DNA from: Paludibacter sp. UBA6032
GTDB lineage: Bacteria; Bacteroidota; Bacteroidia; Bacteroidales; Paludibacteraceae
Assembly: GCA_002427885.1 (NCBI GenBank)
Contig: DIZI01000010.1
Span: 493 to 63,362, forward strand
Direction: 5' to 3'
DNA: 62,870 bases
A program made the translations under genes and the position numbers. Positions within the stretch are counted from its first letter, which is position 1. Each line of letters starts with the position of its first letter. Under the pieces are notes generated by a model. That model saw only the letters and a program-made list of their open reading frames with translations. It did not search any database and had not been told where the DNA came from. Of the stretch, positions 33,270 to 42,642 are shown piece after piece.

Positions 33270-34337
33270 TCAATGTTGCACGATAAATTTAGCCACTTTG
33301 CGTTTCGTTCCCGTGTAAACAACCAAAATATACATCCCATCCTGAAGTTCATCAACTGTAGCTGTACCTGTGGAAGTGAAATTTCCAATCTGAAGAGTGA
33401 TTCCATCTAATGAATAAATATTGTAGGTGGCTTGTTCAGGATGATTTATTTTTGCAGTCAGGACACTTTTCACCGGGTTAGGTAGTACGTTGAAAATTGT
33501 TTCGGTTTCGGGTGGTCCTACATTTACCGACCATTCTTCAACTTTGCGTGTTCCCCAGATAAAATCGGCTAATTCGGGGTGATCTACAAAAGGATTCCGG
33601 TTATGTTGTAACGAATAGACGGCATTGTTGCGGACAATTTCTTTTTCACTCACCGGATCCTGACTGTTCCATTTGAGCAATAAATTGACGGCGTAGGTAT
33701 TAAATGTCGGATAAGTATTGTTGTACAACATGCTCAAAGTTCCGGTACTTCGCCAGTTCGGTGCATAATTTTCGTAACAGGTCACAACATACATATAGGT
33801 TCTGGCAAAATCACCCTTATACTCATCGAGTGGTTCGAAAACTGTTCCGTTATAACCGGGGAAGGTATTCGGACCAACTTTAATCGTTGTATTTACAAGA
33901 ATGGATGAAGTTGTAGCTTCACCCAGCGCATAATTGAGTTTCGCCGAATTTGCATTTGCATCCGATGGGTATAAGATATTTAAGTCGGAATAGGCCACAG
34001 TGGTCTCTGGCGTGGTACTCCACCAGCTTTTCGGCATGGAGTGCTCGCGGTTCATACCTGACCAGGAAGTTCTTTTGTAATTGGAATACATATCCCAGAA
34101 ATATCCGTTTGGGTAATCCGTAGTTGCCGGATGCCAATCGGTACTTCGAAAAGAGGTACTCGAACTATAGTATTCAAGAATAGTATGATCCTTAATTATA
34201 TTGTATAAAGCGGTCTTTAAATTCCCCTGATTCTTTCCCTCGGCTGCACTATAATATCCGTTGGGTTCCTGTGCCCGTGAAAATACAGAAAAGAGGATAA
34301 AAAGTAAAACAAGATGTGTATTGCGTAAAAAAGTCAT
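33270..34337 (-). CDS. Secreted endonuclease I family protein with T9SS type A sorting domain (first of three)
   Basis: 355 residues with a signal peptide (residues 1-22). The endonuclease I (EndA/NucM-like) domain spans about 25-265, with the catalytic His motif MNREHSMPKSWW, DLNILYPSDANANS, and EYKGDFARTYMYVVT. The C-terminal 75 residues form a T9SS type A domain (NVLPNPVKSVLTAKI, DELQDGMYILVVYTG, KFIVQH). It would degrade DNA or RNA non-specifically outside the cell or on its surface. Two further copies of the domain are encoded at 34.4-37.3 and 52.5-53.6 kb. Confidence 0.92.
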   Translation of the reverse strand: MTFLRNTHLVLLFILFSVFSRAQEPNGYYSAAEGKNQGNLKTALYNIIKDHTILEYYSSSTSFRSTDWHPATTDYPNGYFWDMYSNYKRTSWSGMNREHSMPKSWWSTTPETTVAYSDLNILYPSDANANSAKLNYALGEATTSSILVNTTIKVGPNTFPGYNGTVFEPLDEYKGDFARTYMYVVTCYENYAPNWRSTGTLSMLYNNTYPTFNTYAVNLLLKWNSQDPVSEKEIVRNNAVYSLQHNRNPFVDHPELADFIWGTRKVEEWSVNVGPPETETIFNVLPNPVKSVLTAKINHPEQATYNIYSLDGITLQIGNFTSTGTATVDELQDGMYILVVYTGTKRKVAKFIVQH

Positions 34338-34415
34338 TGATTTATTATCTAACGGTCTACTGTCTTAGCTTTAAAAAACTAAGATCAAAATATATTTATT
34401 TAATCTGCTATTGTT

Positions 34416-37265
34416 TTAGTTCTGTTTAATCAATTTCCCGGCAAAGGTGTAATCTCCGTTTTGTATCTGTACAATGAAAATACCGTTTTGCTTCAGGGCA
34501 ATATTTATTTCTGCAGAACTGGCTTTAACCTGTTTCAGGCAAATTCCGGTAATATTATACACTTTTATCAGTTCATTTCCTTTTAATCCCGAAATACGAA
34601 TACCTTCCTCATCTGAACGCAGGACGATTCTATCTGTTTTATTCGGCGTCAGTCCATCCGACAACGAAGTTTTTACCTGCATTGCCTCCGAAGGGGCTGA
34701 AACCGAACTGCCCAATGTAGCCCGCACCTGATAAATATACGGGCTGTTTGCATTTAAACCGGTTATATCTGCATAATTTACAGAAACAGCTTTATCTTTT
34801 GCAACATATACCGTATCCTGATTTCCGTAATTTGCCGTCACATCATCGATTCCAAGGTTACCACCGCTTGAAGGCTTATTAAATGTATATTTAAAAGCTT
34901 TCATATACTGATCCTTGGAAAATGTGTAAACAGGAAAAGTTTTGGTTGTGTTTTTATAAGGAATACTGTCAACTCTAATCCAGTTATTGTTGCTCAAACC
35001 TTCCAGAATAAAACTTGAACCGGTACTTGTTGAAGCAAATCTGTACATAAATTTAAGCAATGAAACCGCCTCGGGATATGTTTTCGTTTGGAGCCATTCC
35101 TTGTTCACTTTCAGATTTACAGACGGAATTGCCACTCCCGAACTTGTAGCGGTAGTATAAATACCACTTGCATTACCACTCCATCCTTCAGGCAGAGCTG
35201 GTACACCTGACGCACCGACATTATCAAAACCTTCAACAACCGTTGTGTCGGCGGCTCCGCTTACTTCAAACACATTGAGCAAATATCCGGAGGCGTAAGC
35301 AGCTTCGCCCCAATTGGCGGTAAACTGATGTGACATGATACCGGTTGCTTCCGATACTTCCGGGGCTTCCAGTGCAGTTGTGTGCATCTGCATGGTATTA
35401 ATAGCCGGTGCAATAACACCGGAACGCATGGATTCGATGCTGTATGTATAGGCATTTTCCGGCGATAAATTTTGTATCAGATAACTGGTCGTAATTCCTG
35501 TCAACACATTTTGTAAAACATAATTTTTAGTTGAGGCAAGCGTCATAATATGATTTCCCAACATACTGTAAGAATCGGTTGCTAAAGTGTTCCATTCGTT
35601 TGGATTAAAAGAAGAAGACGGATGTGTAACGCCTGCTTTTCGTTGCAATGTAAGGTTAGTTCCCCAATATACATCAGCTCCTGCATTTGCCTGACCGGCC
35701 ATATCAATGGTTACGCCGCTACGAACGAGAATAATGGCGTCATTTCCATCAAATTGGAGCAACGAGTCGGTAACCAGCTGCGCTTTTGCCAGCAAATCTG
35801 TTGCAGCCTGTTTGTGAACGATAGCGTAACTCTTGCCGTTATCAAGGGTTCCAGAGAGACGTAAGGTCGAAATGTAGGGACCGCTTCCGTTCGATTGTTT
35901 TTGCAAATAATATTTTGATAAATCAACCGTTTTTCCGGTTCCGTTATAAAGTTCAACGGCTTTATTCCAGCTGCTCCCTTCCACATAAGCAGAAATAATC
36001 AGATCACCGGCTTGCTGATCTCCCTGATAAACATTCAATCGATAGTTTGTCGCCAGAGGGTCGGAAATCCATTGCAACGTTCCCCCCACCGGTGTAATAT
36101 CAGTCGGTTCGACCGTGATAAAATCAGCAGAAGCCAACGCTTTTATCGGAATCCGAAGCGATTCCGCCAAACCACCACCCTGAATCAGCAAGGTATCACG
36201 AACCAGTCCCGAAGCATTCGGTGTAAACGTAATGGATAAATCGTAACCTGAAATTGCATCGACAGCTGGAATGGACGAAGCAGAGATTGACAGTGCTGTA
36301 TTTCCTTTTATCCATGAAACCTGAAGAGAGGAACTGAAGTTGGCTCCCAGCAGATGCAGAACTTTCGTTCGCACATCATTTTGAAGAATAACTCCGAAAT
36401 CCAGCGTTGTACCGCGGCGTGGTGTAACCATAAAAGGTTCTGTTTCTTCCGGAAAAGGATAGATTTTTGTCGAGTCCGCACCCCATATATAATCAGCCAG
36501 ATTGGGATAATCGATAAACGGATTGCGGTTTCCCTGAATGCCGTAAATTGTTTCGATACGTGCCAGTTCTTTCGGACTGACCGGATCCTGTTTGTTCCAT
36601 TTCATTAACAGGTCTATTGCCCAGGGTTTCCAAAACGGATAAGTACTGCCGGTTATCACCATTGGCGATTGCATCAGCGGAGCCAGATTTTCGTAAACAG
36701 TGGATATATAAAAATACGACCGGGCAAAGTCACCTTTATACTCATCGGCGGGTTCAAAACATTTATCGGTATAAGCATTTTCAAACCCATTGCTGCCCAC
36801 TTTTGTAATACCGTTATCGAAACCCGGAGTTCCGGTTACCTCGCCAAGCGGAAGGTTGTTTTTGCTTTCATTAGCCGAAGCATCAGCCGGATATAAATGA
36901 AATAAATCTTTGTATGCATTATTCGGATAGGAACCCCACCAGCTTTTAGGAAAAGAGTGTTCAATATGCATACCATCAATCGCAGCAAATCCGTTGAATT
37001 TCCGGACTGTATTTGAATACATATCCACTACGGTATCGTTGCGGTTATCGGTGCTGTAAAATCCCTGCCAGGTAAAACCGGCACCACCGCCGTAGTCGAA
37101 TTCAAACATAGGACCACAATACAAATGTAAGGCTGTTTTTAATGCCGCTTGCTTTTTGTTTTTGGCAAAATAATAATAACCTGCCGGCACGGCAGCATAA
37201 GCTGTAGTAAAAGCAAAAAGAACAACAACGGTAAGCAGCAATGATTGGTAGCGTTTCAAAAGCAT
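34416..37265 (-). CDS. Large multi-domain endonuclease I protein with lamin-tail and FN3-like domains and T9SS sorting domain
   Basis: 949 residues from the ATG at 37265. The frame extends 27 codons upstream, but a -7 promoter element lies inside that extension. Domain order: signal peptide; endonuclease I (about 28-275, IDGMHIEHSFPKSWWG, ADASANESKN, EYKGDFARSYFYIST); an Ig-like region; an LTD-like lamin-tail segment (about 420-550, SAYVEGSSWNKAVELYNGTG); two FN3-type regions; a jelly-roll-like segment; and a type A CTD (IKVYNITGICLKQVK, GIFIVQIQNGDYTFAGKLI). It is secreted, and the non-nuclease domains probably bind surfaces or DNA complexes. Confidence 0.88.
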   Translation of the reverse strand: MLLKRYQSLLLTVVVLFAFTTAYAAVPAGYYYFAKNKKQAALKTALHLYCGPMFEFDYGGGAGFTWQGFYSTDNRNDTVVDMYSNTVRKFNGFAAIDGMHIEHSFPKSWWGSYPNNAYKDLFHLYPADASANESKNNLPLGEVTGTPGFDNGITKVGSNGFENAYTDKCFEPADEYKGDFARSYFYISTVYENLAPLMQSPMVITGSTYPFWKPWAIDLLMKWNKQDPVSPKELARIETIYGIQGNRNPFIDYPNLADYIWGADSTKIYPFPEETEPFMVTPRRGTTLDFGVILQNDVRTKVLHLLGANFSSSLQVSWIKGNTALSISASSIPAVDAISGYDLSITFTPNASGLVRDTLLIQGGGLAESLRIPIKALASADFITVEPTDITPVGGTLQWISDPLATNYRLNVYQGDQQAGDLIISAYVEGSSWNKAVELYNGTGKTVDLSKYYLQKQSNGSGPYISTLRLSGTLDNGKSYAIVHKQAATDLLAKAQLVTDSLLQFDGNDAIILVRSGVTIDMAGQANAGADVYWGTNLTLQRKAGVTHPSSSFNPNEWNTLATDSYSMLGNHIMTLASTKNYVLQNVLTGITTSYLIQNLSPENAYTYSIESMRSGVIAPAINTMQMHTTALEAPEVSEATGIMSHQFTANWGEAAYASGYLLNVFEVSGAADTTVVEGFDNVGASGVPALPEGWSGNASGIYTTATSSGVAIPSVNLKVNKEWLQTKTYPEAVSLLKFMYRFASTSTGSSFILEGLSNNNWIRVDSIPYKNTTKTFPVYTFSKDQYMKAFKYTFNKPSSGGNLGIDDVTANYGNQDTVYVAKDKAVSVNYADITGLNANSPYIYQVRATLGSSVSAPSEAMQVKTSLSDGLTPNKTDRIVLRSDEEGIRISGLKGNELIKVYNITGICLKQVKASSAEINIALKQNGIFIVQIQNGDYTFAGKLIKQN

Positions 37266-37316
37266 AATAATCTGTTTTGATATGAAAACTGAAATTTCCG
37301 TTTTTTGAACGGGGAA

Positions 37317-37324
37317 CAAATATA
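37317..37324 (-). promoter_or_regulatory. -7 promoter element (TATATTTG) of the large endonuclease gene
   Basis: On the - strand it reads TATATTTG, 52 bases upstream of the chosen ATG. It lies inside the longer open frame, so that longer form would not be transcribed from here. Confidence 0.6.
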
Positions 37325-37363
37325 TACTTTTTTTAGCGAATGACAACCTAAGCTGCTTAGAAA

Positions 37364-37424
37364 GGAAAGTTATTCATTGAATATTAATAATTGAAGATAA
37401 AAAAATAGATATTGTCTTTAAAAT
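37364..37424 (+). repeat. Direct repeat, copy A (about 60 bp)
   Basis: Shares TTCATTGAATATTAATAATTGA-type core (split: GAATATTAATAATTGA is identical) and further matching AAATAGATATTG with the copy at 38457-38515. The copies flank the YD-like lipoprotein gene and a REP unit. Confidence 0.6.
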
Positions 37425-37498
37425 ATTTCTTTTAGCACAATCAAGCGAAGACGCTTGGCCGAACACAAAACTTCAAGCTACACTCAACGGCAGAGCAA

Positions 37499-38308
37499 TT
37501 ACTTTTCATATTCATAAACAGCATCGATCATATAATATCCATGAGATCCATCCGTGTAAAAAAAATCATAACTTATCTTCTCAACAATACGCATGTTTGC
37601 GTAAATTATAGACTCTTCGTGCATTTTTTTTCCGGCAATTATTACTGTTTGTTTAATCAGATAAGAATTTGAATCGTATTCATAATTGTTTTCACTGATT
37701 AACTGGTCATCTGTAGTATAAACTTTCTCATTTACAAGCAACTTATTTTCATAATAATGTTTGATGTATTCCTTCATTCCGGAGTTTCCTTCATAATGAA
37801 TCGTCTTTGTTTTCAAGTTGTCAGAGTCATATTCATACTCTGTAATATGATTACTATTTTCACCTACACATTGTATTTCTGAAGTTTGAATTAAATTTCT
37901 GTTTTTATCATAGAAATATAAAGTATAATTAGTAACAATACTGTCCGGGAGCTTCATGACTTCATTTTTTATTAATAAATCCCAATTGTATTTATACGTT
38001 TTTTTTTGAGATAAGCTATAAATATCGTTTGTCAAGTCATATTTATACTCAAAAGTTTTTCTGTCATTTTCATATTCAAATACCAAATAGCTGTATGCCT
38101 TTGCTGTATCTGTATAGAATTCAGATTGTTTAATTAAATTGTTTCTGGTGTCATATTCAAATGTCGTCATACCACGTATTTGATTTTTGGCTGTATTTGC
38201 ATAAGAGATTATTCTCTTCAATTTTGCAGTTCTGAGTTGAATTGATGGGTCATTATTGCACGATACAAAAGAAAGGATTGTAACAATACAGAGGATTAGT
38301 TGTCTCAT
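37499..38308 (-). CDS. Lipoprotein with YD/MORN-like beta-hairpin repeats
   Basis: 269 residues with lipobox LSFVSC (Cys near residue 17). The body is a series of about ten 20-25 residue units with a pattern like EYDTRNNLIKQSEFYTD, FYDKNRNLIQTSEI, EYDSDNLKTKTIHYE, YEYDSNSYLIKQTV: hydrophilic beta-hairpins as in Rhs/YD or toxin_YwqK-like repeats. It lacks any toxin or Rhs core motif. The role is probably surface or periplasmic binding; no function is assigned. A nearly identical 60-bp sequence flanks the gene on both sides. Confidence 0.75.
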   Translation of the reverse strand: MRQLILCIVTILSFVSCNNDPSIQLRTAKLKRIISYANTAKNQIRGMTTFEYDTRNNLIKQSEFYTDTAKAYSYLVFEYENDRKTFEYKYDLTNDIYSLSQKKTYKYNWDLLIKNEVMKLPDSIVTNYTLYFYDKNRNLIQTSEIQCVGENSNHITEYEYDSDNLKTKTIHYEGNSGMKEYIKHYYENKLLVNEKVYTTDDQLISENNYEYDSNSYLIKQTVIIAGKKMHEESIIYANMRIVEKISYDFFYTDGSHGYYMIDAVYEYEK

Positions 38309-38370
38309 TTTATTTATGTGTTAACTTATCAAAATCAGTGCTTTATGTTTTTTTTTAATTTTCCAATCTA

Positions 38371-38441
38371 CCGCACGATTGCATCGTGTGGTAAATTTAC
38401 AATAATCTTTTCCCACGCGATGCAATCGCGCGCGAGCTGTG
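38371..38441 (+). repeat. REP/BIME-like inverted pair of palindromes, copy 1
   Basis: CACGAT-TGC-ATCGTG hairpin, about 25 bases, then CGCGAT-GCA-ATCGCG hairpin. The two are in opposite orientation (GATTGCATC against GATGCAATC), forming a BIME-like unit. It ends in AGCTGTG. A second copy lies at 39331-39407 on the other side of the IS200-like transposase gene. Confidence 0.75.
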
Positions 38442-38456
38442 ATTAATACAGCTACC

Positions 38457-38515
38457 AAGGAAGTTTATTCGCTGAATATTAATAATTGATGAAAGAATAA
38501 GATATATTGCTATTG
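38457..38515 (+). repeat. Direct repeat, copy B
   Basis: Matches copy A at 37364-37424: GAAGTTTATTC against GAAAGTTATTC, then identical GAATATTAATAATTGA and similar tails. It lies between a REP unit and the transposase gene. Confidence 0.6.
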
Positions 38516-38539
38516 TTTATGGGTTATATTGAACTCATA

Positions 38540-38986
38540 TTAAAATAAATACTTCACATCAAACTCTATCCCATGCTCATTCAACAATTCAATCAGCTCT
38601 TCTTTATATGTTTTTGTCTCGTGATGTTTTTCCTGATTTTTTACGTATTCTATCAAATGTTCTTTGTCTTTGAACGAATAAGTAAAACTTCCGTAACCAA
38701 TCTGCCATGAAGTGAAAGTTGGAAACAGATTGTTATTTTTAATAAAATCCGAACTGGCCAGTTTTATATCTTTTACCAGTTCTGCCACTCCTATTGAAGG
38801 ATGTATATGTGTTGCGATATGAATATGATCGTCAACTCCGCCTATACGATACAAATGACATTTCTTGTTTTTTAAAACACCCCATATGTATTTGAACAGC
38901 TCTTCTCTGTTAGCTTTCAAGAGCGTTTTTTCTCTGTTTTTGGTGCTGAAAACAATTTGATAAAGACTTTGTGTATACGTGCTCAT
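38540..38986 (-). CDS. REP-associated tyrosine transposase, IS200/IS605 TnpA-like (RAYT)
   Basis: 148 residues, the size of a Y1 transposase. The metal-binding motif DHIHIATH supplies the HUH-type histidines. A probable catalytic Tyr is in HLIEYVKNQEKHH, and the fold start YQIVFSTKNREK is typical of Y1_Tnp. Unlike IS605 there is no tnpB beside it. Inverted palindrome pairs on both sides (38371-38441 and 39331-39407) and a perfect 6-3-6 hairpin just upstream fit a domesticated RAYT acting on REP sequences rather than a full IS. Confidence 0.85.
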   Translation of the reverse strand: MSTYTQSLYQIVFSTKNREKTLLKANREELFKYIWGVLKNKKCHLYRIGGVDDHIHIATHIHPSIGVAELVKDIKLASSDFIKNNNLFPTFTSWQIGYGSFTYSFKDKEHLIEYVKNQEKHHETKTYKEELIELLNEHGIEFDVKYLF

Positions 38987-39522
38987 AATATAGAGGATTT
39001 AAATTTTCTATATTTATATAATCGCGAAGCGATTGAATTTTATTAGCCATGTATGAAATGCATGGTGAACAGATCATGTAGTTTTTCCTAAACCCTGAAC
39101 GGGGTTTAATATCATATTCTTAAATTTAATTAGTATGTTGTTCAACCCCATAAATGGGGTTGTGTTTTCGTCTTGTCCATTTATCCATGGGTTGCACCCA
39201 TGGCTAATCACGTTGAATCCCTTCGGGATTTTACTATCTGAATAAAGAAAGCGGGAGCAAAGTTGATATCTGTGTTATAAATGCCCGACCATTAACCCCT
39301 CTCCCGATAGTTATCGGGAGCAAACCCACGCTACTGAACGATTGCATCGTGTGGTAGATATTTACAATAATATTTTTCCACGCGATACAATCGCGTAGGG
39401 AGCTGTGTTTCATTATTACGGATTAAAAATTCTAAGAATACATAAGTTGGGATTACATCCACGATAGCTATCGGGACCCAACTACGAGAAATATTCGATA
39501 GGACGGAGTTTATATATTTTAT
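38987..39522. repeat. Palindrome-rich intergenic mosaic
   Basis: About 535 bases without a gene but with at least seven short palindromes: AATCGC-GAA-GCGATT (39020-39034), AAACCC..GGGTTT-type around 39093-39109, AACCCC..GGGGTT around 39147-39164, CCATGGGTTGCACCCATGG around 39184-39202, AATCCCTTCGGGATT around 39216-39231, CTCCCGATAGTTATCGGGAG (39301-39320) and the REP copy. A CGATAGCTATCG palindrome recurs near 39461 and near 22170. Confidence 0.65.
39331..39407 (+). repeat. REP/BIME-like inverted pair, copy 2
   Basis: AACGATTGCATCGTGTGGTA, a short spacer, then CCACGCGATACAATCGCG and AGCTGTG: the same unit as at 38371, with a few substitutions in spacer and stems. Confidence 0.75.
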
Positions 39523-42500
39523 CTATCTCCTTATAAAGTCTTTCACCACATCAGCGTATAGTCCGTCAATTTCTGTTTGTTTCTCAAATGTCAAACTGAT
39601 AGCAGTACAAATTTTGCTAAACTCTATGGTTTCAGCTAATCCCAAGGTTTTATCTTTTGCATTTTTCATCCAACGCTGAATGGGTTTATTTTTTCCCACT
39701 TCCCATTCCCACATGGTTGAGTTTATGCCAGAGAAATATTGCGTTTCGTTGATATAAAGCAGTTCTTCTGTTTCTTTAAATTCTATACTGGTTACATTAT
39801 TATCACCTTTTCCGTTAAATTTTACGGTTGGAGTGTTCAATTCTTTTGAAGTTAACAGATGCAGTTCTACTAACGATTTCCCTAATACCGAAACAGCTTT
39901 GAACAACTCATAATCTGTAGTGAAAGGGATTTTCGGATAATCTGTTTGTAATTGTCCGGCAAAACATTCGCGGTAAGTATGGCAATAAAGCAAAGCATAG
40001 ATATAATGGAAAATGACTTCTGTTAAATCAGTTTTTCCATATTGTTTTTCGAGAATTTGCTCAAATTCCGGTTTTAAATTACTTCGTTTACTGGCTCCAA
40101 ACAAACCACCATCACCTTCGTAAATCCAAAGTGGAAAAACATAAGACTGACCACCAAGAAAATTTCTGTCAACAATAGAGTTCGAACAAAAGCAATGATT
40201 GTAGATAGTATCTGTACTTCGTTTTTTTAGAATTAATGCCAAATTATTATTGCTTGTTTTTAAATGTTCCATTATTATTCCACTATGTCTACGTAGAAAA
40301 GTGTGGTCATAATATATATTTCTAAAATAAAAAGGTTTATGATAATAATTTTCGACTTTATTATCTTCATATTTTTTGAAAATTGATTTTACTTTTTCAA
40401 GTTTGAAATTAGGTTGATCGCTTAAATCAAAGGTTTCTCTTAGTAAATCAAAAGGATAGTTGCTATTGATGAATAATCTTAATCTGTCTTCTAATTCTTT
40501 TCTAGTATCTGCAAGAATAAAATGGTCACGACCAGTTTCAACTCCTGTATTGTTCAAATTAAAAATCTCATCGACAGCCCAAAACGAACTGTACAATTCA
40601 GTTTCGTTGAAGTTTTTCTTTTCGAAGAAAAAATACTTAGGGTCAATGCTCAGTTCTTCCCATTCAGTATCAGCTATACAATGGTTATCAAGTATATCGT
40701 ATTTAAAATTGCGATCGCCAAATAACTCGGCATAATATAATTTTCCCAAGTCGGCAGGTAGTTTTTCACCTGTTTTTACGCAAATTAATATAGCTGTTCC
40801 CACACGTATATCGAATACGTTTTGGTCTTTTCCGCCATCGGGAGCTTTTTCGTACAGTTTGCCATGCAGGTTATACACATACACTTTATCGAACGATTCC
40901 AATAATTTCTTTCGTAGTCCTTTAAAAGCAGAAGTGTTTATATAAGTGTTTTTAGTTATTAAACTCATCACGCCTTTGCCTACTTCGTCAATTTTCCAAT
41001 GGCAGAAACGTATAAACTTGGCGTAATCATCGGACAGCAACTGAATGTTTTTTTCGTCTTTCACATCTTCCTTATACGCATCCATCAAACCAAGAACTTT
41101 ATCTTTTCCGGATTTTCCATTCCCATCGATAAATACCGAATTATTGTACGAAGCAATGGAATAGGGCGGATTGCCCATGATAACTAAAATGGGTTGAGTG
41201 CGTTTTACCAAGGCTGCTTGCTTGCTTTCTTCAGAAAGTGATGCCATGCCAGGAATACGGGTTTGTTCTAAATCAGCAATTTCGAGTGTGTTGGTCAGGT
41301 ACAGTTTAAAACGGTCGGTGTCTTTCATTTTGTAACCATATTCGTCGAGCAAAAACGACATTTTGAGGTGTGCAATGGCATAAGGAGCCATCATCAACTC
41401 AAAAGCATAGAAGTTTTTCAAAATGTGATCTTTGATAAAAACTGCACGATTGCCTTCACCATATTTGGCAGTAAAATCTTCGATGGCAAACTTAGCTGTT
41501 TGAGCCAAAAAAGTCAACGTACCACCTGCCGGATCAAGTACAGTAACATCGGTACTGGCAAAGCCGTCCACTTTATCAAACTCGGTTTTAAGTACATGGT
41601 TCAACGAATGGACAATATAGTTTACAACAGGTTCTGGTGTGTAATAAACTCCTCTTTGCTCGCGGGTTTTTGGGTCGTATTTATTCAGAAAAGTTTCGTA
41701 GAAATGAATAATAGGATCTTGTCCTTTGCCTTGTTTATAAAAGGTTTGAAGAATTTTAGAAATATCAGCCGCATTAAGCACAGAGGCAATATCGTCGATA
41801 ATTACCTCCATTTGTTGTGGAAGCGAACCCAACGAAATAAACTGAAAAACATCTTTGAGAATGCCAATGGTGGGCGGAATAAAATTGTATGCATTCCGTC
41901 GGTAAAATTCTCCATCTGTGCGGGTTCTAGCTGCAAATAAGCCGTAAGCAATGGTTTGCGCATATAAATCAGCAAATTCAGCTTTTGTAAGTCCGGCTAT
42001 CAGATATTTTCGGAAAGCCTCGTAAAATCCAATCACTTGATTGCTATTATTTTCCTCATCATCCAATTCTTCATGAATTACTTCATCTTTCAGAAATCGG
42101 GTACGTTTGGCAAGTTCAATGGCCAATGTTTCAGCTGTAAATACTTTAGGCAATGAAAAGCTAAAAAAATTGTCGAACAAACTTACAAAAGCACTTTCAT
42201 TTTCAACTGGGGGGTAAGTTTTTAGTTTTGAGGCAATATATGGTCTGGCAATAAAAGTTTTCTCAATCAGTTTTCCATCGCGATACAACCTAAACTCATA
42301 AAAATCTGTTAATATTACATTCGGAAAAGTGTCACGATAACGTTTTAATTGTGGGCTTATTTCTATATTGTCAAGATTAGTACCAGGTATTTTAGCTTCA
42401 ATATATCCAACAATTGATTGTAGTCCATCCCAAACCCGAAAATCAGGATTTCCGGCTTCGGTTTGTTTAGGTAAGATTGTGACATGTGTTTTGCTTTTCC

Positions 42501-42615
42501 CGATGGATTCTGAAAAATTTTTTACTAAATCTGAAAGATGTTGATAATAACTCTCTTCTCTCGCATCACCCTGCATGGTAGTGTCGGCAATATCTGTCAG
42601 GTATTTTTTCAGCAT
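39523..42615 (-). CDS. Single-chain type IIG/ISP-like restriction-modification enzyme
   Basis: 1030 residues from the ATG at 42615; a TTG-started form reading from 42645 would overlap the -7 box. The N-terminal PD-(D/E)xK-like nuclease (about 15-170) has AGNPDFRVWDG and YIEAKIPG with the ExK core. The gamma-class N6-adenine methyltransferase (about 300-600) has motif I VLDPAGGTLTFLAQ and motif IV ILVIMGNPPYS. The C-terminal half carries the target-recognition region (about 600-1000). A helicase domain, present in true type ISP enzymes, is missing, so the architecture is closer to type IIG/L. It probably methylates and cuts at its own site without a partner. Confidence 0.85.
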   Translation of the reverse strand: MLKKYLTDIADTTMQGDAREESYYQHLSDLVKNFSESIGKSKTHVTILPKQTEAGNPDFRVWDGLQSIVGYIEAKIPGTNLDNIEISPQLKRYRDTFPNVILTDFYEFRLYRDGKLIEKTFIARPYIASKLKTYPPVENESAFVSLFDNFFSFSLPKVFTAETLAIELAKRTRFLKDEVIHEELDDEENNSNQVIGFYEAFRKYLIAGLTKAEFADLYAQTIAYGLFAARTRTDGEFYRRNAYNFIPPTIGILKDVFQFISLGSLPQQMEVIIDDIASVLNAADISKILQTFYKQGKGQDPIIHFYETFLNKYDPKTREQRGVYYTPEPVVNYIVHSLNHVLKTEFDKVDGFASTDVTVLDPAGGTLTFLAQTAKFAIEDFTAKYGEGNRAVFIKDHILKNFYAFELMMAPYAIAHLKMSFLLDEYGYKMKDTDRFKLYLTNTLEIADLEQTRIPGMASLSEESKQAALVKRTQPILVIMGNPPYSIASYNNSVFIDGNGKSGKDKVLGLMDAYKEDVKDEKNIQLLSDDYAKFIRFCHWKIDEVGKGVMSLITKNTYINTSAFKGLRKKLLESFDKVYVYNLHGKLYEKAPDGGKDQNVFDIRVGTAILICVKTGEKLPADLGKLYYAELFGDRNFKYDILDNHCIADTEWEELSIDPKYFFFEKKNFNETELYSSFWAVDEIFNLNNTGVETGRDHFILADTRKELEDRLRLFINSNYPFDLLRETFDLSDQPNFKLEKVKSIFKKYEDNKVENYYHKPFYFRNIYYDHTFLRRHSGIIMEHLKTSNNNLALILKKRSTDTIYNHCFCSNSIVDRNFLGGQSYVFPLWIYEGDGGLFGASKRSNLKPEFEQILEKQYGKTDLTEVIFHYIYALLYCHTYRECFAGQLQTDYPKIPFTTDYELFKAVSVLGKSLVELHLLTSKELNTPTVKFNGKGDNNVTSIEFKETEELLYINETQYFSGINSTMWEWEVGKNKPIQRWMKNAKDKTLGLAETIEFSKICTAISLTFEKQTEIDGLYADVVKDFIRR

Positions 42616-42642
42616 ATTTAATAGGTTTTGAAAAACAAAAAG

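Noticed and set aside
37499..38308. Rhs/YD toxin
   Set aside because: Only short hairpin-type repeats and a lipobox are present; there is no Rhs core, no protease cleavage motif and no C-terminal toxin domain.
41368..41940. 190-codon + strand frame antisense to the restriction-modification gene
   Set aside because: Mirror frame of the methyltransferase region; composition and lack of motifs mark it as a shadow.
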